The notes under the pieces were generated by a model that made no database searches, was not told where the DNA came from, and saw only the letters and a list, made by a program, of their open reading frames with translations. Shown in pieces: positions 6,877 through 11,604 of a DNA stretch of 11,604 nucleotides (position 1 is the first letter of the stretch; the number at the start of each line of letters is the position of its first letter). The translations under genes and the position numbers were made by a program. The stretch comes from Sphingobacteriaceae bacterium (GTDB lineage: Bacteria > Bacteroidota > Bacteroidia > B-17B0 > Aurantibacillaceae): contig JAHEYE010000089.1 of the NCBI GenBank assembly GCA_023251695.1, positions 1-11,604 of the forward strand. Direction: 5' to 3'.

Positions 6877-8136
6877 ATCAAGTTCACCGGATACCGATTT
6901 CATTGCATTCTCGACCATCACAATTCCTGCATCCACTAAATCACCAACTGCCAAAGCAACTCCTGCTAAAGACATAATATTGGAAGTAATTCCAAACCAG
7001 CTCATCATAATAAACGCAATTAGAACGGATATTGGTATTGTGATTGCCACAACCAAAGCACTTCGTACATGAAGTAGAAAAATCAACAGAACAATGGCAA
7101 CAGTAATTATTTCTTCAGTAACAGCTTCACTAAGCGTGCCGATTGTTGCATCTATTAACCCTGAACGGTCGTAATCGATTTTAAATTTTACTCCCAACGG
7201 TAATCCTTTTTCCACATCCTTTAATTTATCTTTTACACGCTTAATTACATCTTTGGCATTTTCTCCGTATCTCATTACTACTATTCCACCAACTTTTTCT
7301 CCTTCTCCATTTTCGTCAATGATTCCAAGTCTTAATTCTCCTCCCATTTGTACTGAGGCAACATCTTTTATTCTTACGGGAATTGAATTAACTGTTTTTA
7401 AAGAAATATCTTCTATCTCTTTAATACTTTTAATGTATCCTAAACCGCGAATAATATATCCCATATCGGATTGTTCAAATTTCCTGCCGCCAACATCATT
7501 ATTATTAGCTTTTATTTTGTCTGACACATCCATCAATGGAATGCCATAATAATTTAACTTCAATGGATCAACAACTACTTGATATTGCTTTTGAAAACCA
7601 CCAAAAGAAGCAACTTCGCTAACACCCTCAACCGTTTGTAATCCAAATCGCACATACCAATCTTGCAATGCGCGTAATTCTCCAAGGTCGTAACCCGGAG
7701 CATCTAATGTGTACCAAAACACATGCCCTAATCCCGTGCCGTCAGGTCCAAGAGTGGGAGTAATTCCTTCCGGTAATAATCGTTGAGCATAATTCAATCT
7801 TTCTAATACTCTTGTTCTTGCCCAATAGATGTCGGTATCATCCTCAAAAATGACAAACACAAAACTCATCCCGAACATACTATTCGCACGAATGTTTTTC
7901 ACTTTAGGAATTCCTTGTAGATTGCTTACTAAAGGATATGTAATTTGGTCTTCGATTATTTGAGGATTACGTCCCATCCATTCGGTAAAAATGATAACCT
8001 GATTTTCGGAAAGATCAGGTATGGCATCAACTGGTGTATTCTTTACCGAAAAAATACCGTAAGCAATAACACCCGCTGCTATCAACAGCACTATTATTCT
8101 ATTCTTGAGTGCCCATGTTATGAAATTGCTTATCAT
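6874..8136 (-). CDS. cusA: CusA-like heavy-metal RND permease, N-terminal half (gene split by in-frame stop)
   Basis: This is the first 420 residues of a heavy-metal efflux RND permease, the inner-membrane proton-driven component of a Cu/Ag tripartite exporter. It starts MISNFITWALKNR with TM1 at about 13-30, followed by the hallmark NTPVDAIPDLSENQV (33-47) and the first porter region containing GTGLGHVFWYTL (133-144). TM2-TM4 follow (about 340-408). TM4 has VDAGIVMVENA with D402, matching the proton-relay aspartate of CusA. Similarity runs right up to the TAA at 6876-6874, after ENAMKSVSGELD, in the cytoplasmic loop between TM4 and TM5. The next ORF resumes in the same frame three codons later with exactly the expected C-terminal part. 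This half lacks the second porter region and TM5-12, so it cannot work alone. It may be a nonsense-mutated gene, a split two-subunit permease, a readthrough product or a sequence error. The start is 28 bp after the NTPase gene. Confidence 0.9.
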   Translation of the reverse strand: MISNFITWALKNRIIVLLIAAGVIAYGIFSVKNTPVDAIPDLSENQVIIFTEWMGRNPQIIEDQITYPLVSNLQGIPKVKNIRANSMFGMSFVFVIFEDDTDIYWARTRVLERLNYAQRLLPEGITPTLGPDGTGLGHVFWYTLDAPGYDLGELRALQDWYVRFGLQTVEGVSEVASFGGFQKQYQVVVDPLKLNYYGIPLMDVSDKIKANNNDVGGRKFEQSDMGYIIRGLGYIKSIKEIEDISLKTVNSIPVRIKDVASVQMGGELRLGIIDENGEGEKVGGIVVMRYGENAKDVIKRVKDKLKDVEKGLPLGVKFKIDYDRSGLIDATIGTLSEAVTEEIITVAIVLLIFLLHVRSALVVAITIPISVLIAFIMMSWFGITSNIMSLAGVALAVGDLVDAGIVMVENAMKSVSGELD

Positions 8137-8164
8137 CCTATTCTATATTTTTATTACTATAAAA

Positions 8165-8692
8165 CTAAAGGTTTCTTAATATAAAATCTACTCTTTCTTC
8201 TGCTGGTAATACAGGAACATGCACAACAGGAAAAGGTAAGTCTTCATATACTTCTGTAATTAATTCATGGATCTTTTTTTGCGCCTCCCCATTTTCATTT
8301 CTTGCATAATCATTTTTTAGGGGGAGGTAATCCATTATAAATATTTTTTTATATGAAACGGTTTTTAATGCGTCAATTAATTTCTGATCCAAAGACAGAT
8401 TAAGAAAACGATAGTAGGCAAGTGCGTCGGGTATTGCTCGATCAAGAAAAACCTGAACATCAGGTGCAATTTGATTCTCCTGTTCTATCTGCATATCTAA
8501 AACTCCTAATTGAAATTCCCTTTGATTTTTTCTCACTTCTTCTATTGTTCTTCCCATCAATCTCTGTGTATCAAGGAAATGTCTGGCATGTTCCATCGTT
8601 GTGATGTAGCCGCGCTCTCTTAGTATATTAACTGTTGTGGTCTTACCTGAACTTGGCCCACCCGTAATAACATACCAGTTTGTTTGCTTCAT
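8165..8692 (-). CDS. P-loop NTPase, AAA_28/NadR-like
   Basis: This is a small cytoplasmic nucleotide-binding protein of about 175 residues with no signal peptide or membrane segment. A Walker A motif GGPSSGKTTT lies just after the first strand (WYVITGG), near residues 11-20. It is followed by TTMEHARHFLD, then a second acidic strand VFLDRAIPDALAYYRF (about 81-96), the DR..DA..Y pattern typical of AAA_28 and NadR-type kinase-like domains. KKIFIMDYLP (about 115-124) gives another core strand. The substrate is unknown and a kinase activity would be a guess. I prefer the ATG at 8692 because it sits just ahead of the first strand and 7 bp after the preceding stop. An in-frame ATG at 8719 would add nine residues and overlap the upstream gene by 20 bp. 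The gene ends in TAG, 28 bp before the RND permease. Confidence 0.8.
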   Translation of the reverse strand: MKQTNWYVITGGPSSGKTTTVNILRERGYITTMEHARHFLDTQRLMGRTIEEVRKNQREFQLGVLDMQIEQENQIAPDVQVFLDRAIPDALAYYRFLNLSLDQKLIDALKTVSYKKIFIMDYLPLKNDYARNENGEAQKKIHELITEVYEDLPFPVVHVPVLPAEERVDFILRNL

Positions 8693-8699
8693 ATGATTA

Positions 8700-9293
8700 T
8701 TAATTATTTCCTTTGCCATTATTCTTAAAATGTTTTTTTGTATCCCCTAGCATATTCTTCACGCACCATTTTGAATACCATTTACCAAGTAAAAAGCCCC
8801 AGAGTCCTCGGTGCTTGGTATAGTAAATACCAAGTTTAGCTTCCGATTTTCCATCTTCTTTTTGTGTAGTTACAAGGTACATTTGAAACCAATCTATAAC
8901 AATCATTTTAGCTGGGCCTGTTGTGCCCCAAACCTTGCGCTTACTCTTTTCCCATTCATTCACCTTTACTGTAAAATCCATTTTCATTCCCATCACTTTA
9001 CCATCCCAATGATAGGTAGATCCTACGCCTGTTTTATTTTCGGTAAGCCATTCAAACTTCAATTTACTTCCCATCATAGCGCCGCTACTCTTGGTCATAT
9101 GCATTCCGGTATTGTTAACATCATCCATAAAACCAAATACATCTTCAGGTTTAGCATTTATAAAAGTTGTCCGCTCGAATTTTCTCACTTTTCTATTTAC
9201 AGGCGGATGCAATGAATCAGCTTGAGAAAATAATGAAGTATACCATAAACAGGTAAAGCTCATGATAAATAAATATTTCATATTAATCGTCAT
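8700..9293 (-). CDS. Exported SRPBCC-fold (START/polyketide-cyclase-like) protein, methionine-containing
   Basis: This is a 197-residue protein of no assigned function. Residues 5-24 (MKYLFIMSFTCLWYTSLFSQ) form a signal peptide with probable cleavage near SQ/AD, and no lipobox lies at the right place, so it is probably periplasmic. The mature part fits the SRPBCC hydrophobic-ligand fold: an opening strand with ERTTFINAKPEDVFGFMDD (about 40-58), then alternating strands and a C-terminal amphipathic helix (about 170-190). It contains methionine clusters MHM (64-66), MM (73-74) and MGMKM (101-105), which could bind Cu(I); that is inference. The ATG at 9293-9291 overlaps the upstream pump's TGA (ATGA), suggesting translational coupling. 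A second ATG at 9281, directly before the signal peptide, is a possible alternative start. The fold is called from sequence pattern only and no catalytic residues are recognisable. Confidence 0.75.
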   Translation of the reverse strand: MTINMKYLFIMSFTCLWYTSLFSQADSLHPPVNRKVRKFERTTFINAKPEDVFGFMDDVNNTGMHMTKSSGAMMGSKLKFEWLTENKTGVGSTYHWDGKVMGMKMDFTVKVNEWEKSKRKVWGTTGPAKMIVIDWFQMYLVTTQKEDGKSEAKLGIYYTKHRGLWGFLLGKWYSKWCVKNMLGDTKKHFKNNGKGNN

Positions 9294-11604
9294 TGTTTAA
9301 CTATTTTAAATACCCTGCCTATTTGAATAATGATTAATGATGCGAAAGCTGAACCTGATATTATAAGCCAGTCGGAAACAGATAGGGGATATACAGTTAG
9401 TGATTGCCTTACAAGGGGGATCATATAAAGAACAATAATTAAAAGAAAACTAATAATGGTTGCTCCCCAGACTTGTTTACTTCTAAATACTTCCGACTTG
9501 AAAAAATTAACGCCTGTTTGCCCCATATTGAAAACATGCAAGAGCTGAGAAAATATTAGCGAAAAGAAAAGAATATTATTACAAAGTTCAGGATTCCATA
9601 GTTCAGTTTTATGAACTGTATGATGACTTACAAAAACAGCACCGAGACTGGTTATTGATAAAATAATAGAATAAAAAATAATCGTCCACCATCTTTCTTT
9701 ATCAATAATTGGAGCTTCAATTTGTTTAGCAGGTTGTTTCATTATGTTATTACTACCTTCTGTTACTCCAAGAGCAAGCGCAGGTAAAACATCGGTAATC
9801 AAATTAATAAAAAGTATTTGTAAAGGAAATAATTGAAAATGCAAATTAAAAACGGAGGCTGATGCGATAACCAAAAGTTCGCTTAGATTACAGGATAAAA
9901 GGAAGATGACAAATTTCCTTATGTTTTCAAATATAATTCGTCCTTGTTTAATTGCTGTAACAATAGAAGTAAAAGAATCGTTCTTTAAAATCATGTCGGA
10001 GACCTCTTGTGCAACTTGCGTTCCTCTTTCACCCATTGCTATGCCGATATCCGCTTTTTTTAATGCAGGGGCATCATTTACTCCATCTCCGGTCATTCCA
10101 ACTACGTTTCCTTTTTCTTGAAGCACTTTAACTAAATCCAATTTTTGTTTCGGACTTACTCTTGCAAAAATAGAAGCATTAAGCCATTGTTGTTTATCAC
10201 TTTCCGTTAATGCTTCATATTCTTTCATTTTTGAACCGAGAATTATCTCCGAGCTTTCGTCAGCAATACCTAATTGTACACCAATGTTTTTTGCAGTTGA
10301 AGGATGGTCGCCTGTAATCATTACAACTTTTATTCCTGCGGTTTTACATTCCTCTAATGCACTGAAAACTTCTTTTCTTGGTGGGTCCATCATTCCGTAT
10401 AAGCCAACAAAAATCAAGTTAGAAGATAAGCTTTCATTTTCCGCATCAACACTCTCTTTGTAGGCACCGCCAATCATTCTTAATCCCGATCCTGCTAATT
10501 TTTCGCCTTCATTTAACCAATGCTGTTTCAATTCAGGAGTTAATTCTTTAATTTCATTATTAAGTAATATTCGATCGCTACGTTTTATTAATTCTTCCAT
10601 TGCACCTTTTGCATAAACAATGTTTTTATTGTCATTAAGATGCATCGTGGCCATTATTTTAGTTTCTGAAGAAAATGGCTCTTCTTTTAATTTTTTGTTT
10701 TCATTTCTTATGGAGTCGATATTCTTTCCGGTACTTTCCGCAAACTTGAGCAATCCTGTTTCAAGTGGGTCACCAATTTCAATCAACTCCTTGTTATTAT
10801 GTTTCAGTTCGGCAGTGTTGCACAGAATTGCAATGTTTGTAAGGATATCAAAGCTTTTAGTATGCAAGGCATCTGTTCCAATATTCCAAACTGAATCAGT
10901 TGAAACTACTTTTGAAACAATTATTTTGTTTTCAGTTAATGTTCCGGTTTTATCAGTACATATTACTTTAGTACCACCCAATGTTTCAACAGCAGAGAGT
11001 TTTTTTACTATTACTTTATACCGTGCCATCTTCAACATGCCCTGCGCCAATGCAAGAGTAGCTACTATCGGTAACCCTTCCGGTATTGCAGCAACCGCTA
11101 ATGCAATTGAGGTTTCCAGCATCTCAACAAAATGATGTCCATTTATCATTCCTGCAATAAATACCACTACAACCAATCCAACGGTTATTGTAATTAGCAT
11201 TTTGCTGAATTCCTGTAACTTTTTTTCTAATGGCGTAATGGATTGATCTGCTGTTTGAACAAGGCCTGCAATTTTGCCAAGTTCAGTTTTCATTCCGGTA
11301 TTTATAATAATAGCCCAAACATTTCCTTTCGTAACATGAGTTCCTTTAAAAAGGGAATTAGTTCTATCCGCAAGATCGGTTGAACCGTTAAGAATGCCCC
11401 TTTGTTTTTCTATTGGAATAGACTCGCCGGTCAATGCCGACTCGTCTACTTGTAATTGGCTTGACTCGAAAATTATTGCATCGACAGAAATGACATCTCC
11501 TGCTTCAGCAAACATAATGTCACCCGGAACTAAATTTATTGAATCAACTTCCCGAAGAGTTCCATCTCTTTTTATTTTTGCAGGAATTGTTGTGAGTTTT
11601 TTCA
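9290..11604 (-). CDS. P2-type cation-transporting ATPase, Ca2+-pump-like; 5' end cut by window edge
   Basis: This is an inner-membrane ATP-driven cation pump, most likely for Ca2+ or Mn2+. The frame stays open to the window edge (first full codon 11602-11600, 770 residues visible). The ATG at 11515 is internal to the A-domain motif PGDIMFAEAGD, so it is not the start; roughly 120 N-terminal residues, including M1-M2, are missing. In visible-residue numbering: TGES 58-61, PEGLP in M4 174-178, phosphorylation motif DKTGT at D217, KGA nucleotide-site motif 332-334, and TGDGVNDAP from 504. M5 carries N572 and E575 (NLSE) and M6 carries N600 and D604 (NLITD). These match the M4/M5/M6 Ca2+ ligands of SERCA-type pumps as I recall them. 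M8 appears to have Q (SQLL) where SERCA has E, as in plasma-membrane Ca2+ pumps. There is no heavy-metal CPC/CPH motif. Its TGA stop overlaps the next gene's ATG. Family assignment is firm; the ion is inferred. Confidence 0.93.
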   Translation of the reverse strand, partial: KKLTTIPAKIKRDGTLREVDSINLVPGDIMFAEAGDVISVDAIIFESSQLQVDESALTGESIPIEKQRGILNGSTDLADRTNSLFKGTHVTKGNVWAIIINTGMKTELGKIAGLVQTADQSITPLEKKLQEFSKMLITITVGLVVVVFIAGMINGHHFVEMLETSIALAVAAIPEGLPIVATLALAQGMLKMARYKVIVKKLSAVETLGGTKVICTDKTGTLTENKIIVSKVVSTDSVWNIGTDALHTKSFDILTNIAILCNTAELKHNNKELIEIGDPLETGLLKFAESTGKNIDSIRNENKKLKEEPFSSETKIMATMHLNDNKNIVYAKGAMEELIKRSDRILLNNEIKELTPELKQHWLNEGEKLAGSGLRMIGGAYKESVDAENESLSSNLIFVGLYGMMDPPRKEVFSALEECKTAGIKVVMITGDHPSTAKNIGVQLGIADESSEIILGSKMKEYEALTESDKQQWLNASIFARVSPKQKLDLVKVLQEKGNVVGMTGDGVNDAPALKKADIGIAMGERGTQVAQEVSDMILKNDSFTSIVTAIKQGRIIFENIRKFVIFLLSCNLSELLVIASASVFNLHFQLFPLQILFINLITDVLPALALGVTEGSNNIMKQPAKQIEAPIIDKERWWTIIFYSIILSITSLGAVFVSHHTVHKTELWNPELCNNILFFSLIFSQLLHVFNMGQTGVNFFKSEVFRSKQVWGATIISFLLIIVLYMIPLVRQSLTVYPLSVSDWLIISGSAFASLIIIQIGRVFKIVKQ

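Noticed and set aside
8137..8164. Promoter in the 28-bp gap before the RND permease
   Set aside because: The gap is AT-rich but I could not find a convincing Bacteroidota -33 TTG / -7 TAnnTTTG pair; it is also short for a promoter with a leader.
11513..11515. ATG at 11515 as the start of the Ca-type ATPase
   Set aside because: The frame continues upstream to the window edge with family-typical sequence ending VPGDIMFAEAGD, so this methionine is internal.
1..11604. tRNA, rRNA, CRISPR array or riboswitch
   Set aside because: No cloverleaf, ribosomal segment, regularly spaced repeats or long leader region was seen; nearly all bases lie in coding frames.

Overview
This AT-rich window carries one dense, unidirectional block of genes on the minus strand, transcribed from the right edge toward the left. 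It is probably from a member of the Bacteroidota. The support is indirect: A-rich regions without clear Shine-Dalgarno sites before the starts, exported proteins whose signal peptides end in AQ or SQ, lipoprotein metal-efflux adaptors (one with a CPMHPE/CPICGMD metal-binding module), and gene families typical of that phylum. The species cannot be named from the sequence.

In transcription order (right to left) the layout is as follows. (1) A P2-type, Ca2+-pump-like ATPase whose N-terminus lies beyond the right edge. (2) An exported, methionine-containing SRPBCC-fold protein whose start overlaps the pump stop as ATGA. (3) A small P-loop NTPase resembling AAA_28/NadR-type domains. (4) A CusA-like heavy-metal RND permease read as two pieces of 420 and 631 residues, separated by one in-frame TAA and three codons. 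(5) A CopB-type (P1B-3, CPH) copper/silver P-type ATPase. (6) A methionine-rich TolC-family outer-membrane channel. (7) A CusB-like lipoprotein adaptor with a heavy-metal-binding domain. (8) A second CusB-like lipoprotein adaptor whose similarity stops after about 100 residues, at a pair of palindromes near the left edge.

Genes 4 to 8 form a copper/silver export set. The P1B-3 ATPase moves ions from cytoplasm to periplasm. The CusA/CusB/CusC-type tripartite pump exports them across the outer membrane. The methionine-rich stretches in the channel and first adaptor, and conserved methionines in the permease, point to Cu(I)/Ag(I) rather than Zn/Co/Cd. Genes 1 to 3 are tightly spaced just upstream and probably share the transcript, but their role in metal handling is not established. 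Gaps are 28 bp or less or are overlaps, so no stretch over 300 bp is empty and no internal promoter or terminator is evident.

The two strongest oddities are the single nonsense codon splitting the permease in a cytoplasmic loop, with no frame change, and the apparent insertion or rearrangement junction that destroys the second adaptor at about position 117, marked by two palindromes sharing the core GGACTTTNAGTC. I see no clear evidence of a wholly new system. The combination of Ca-type pump, exported SRPBCC protein and P-loop NTPase ahead of a Cu efflux operon is the most unexplained part.
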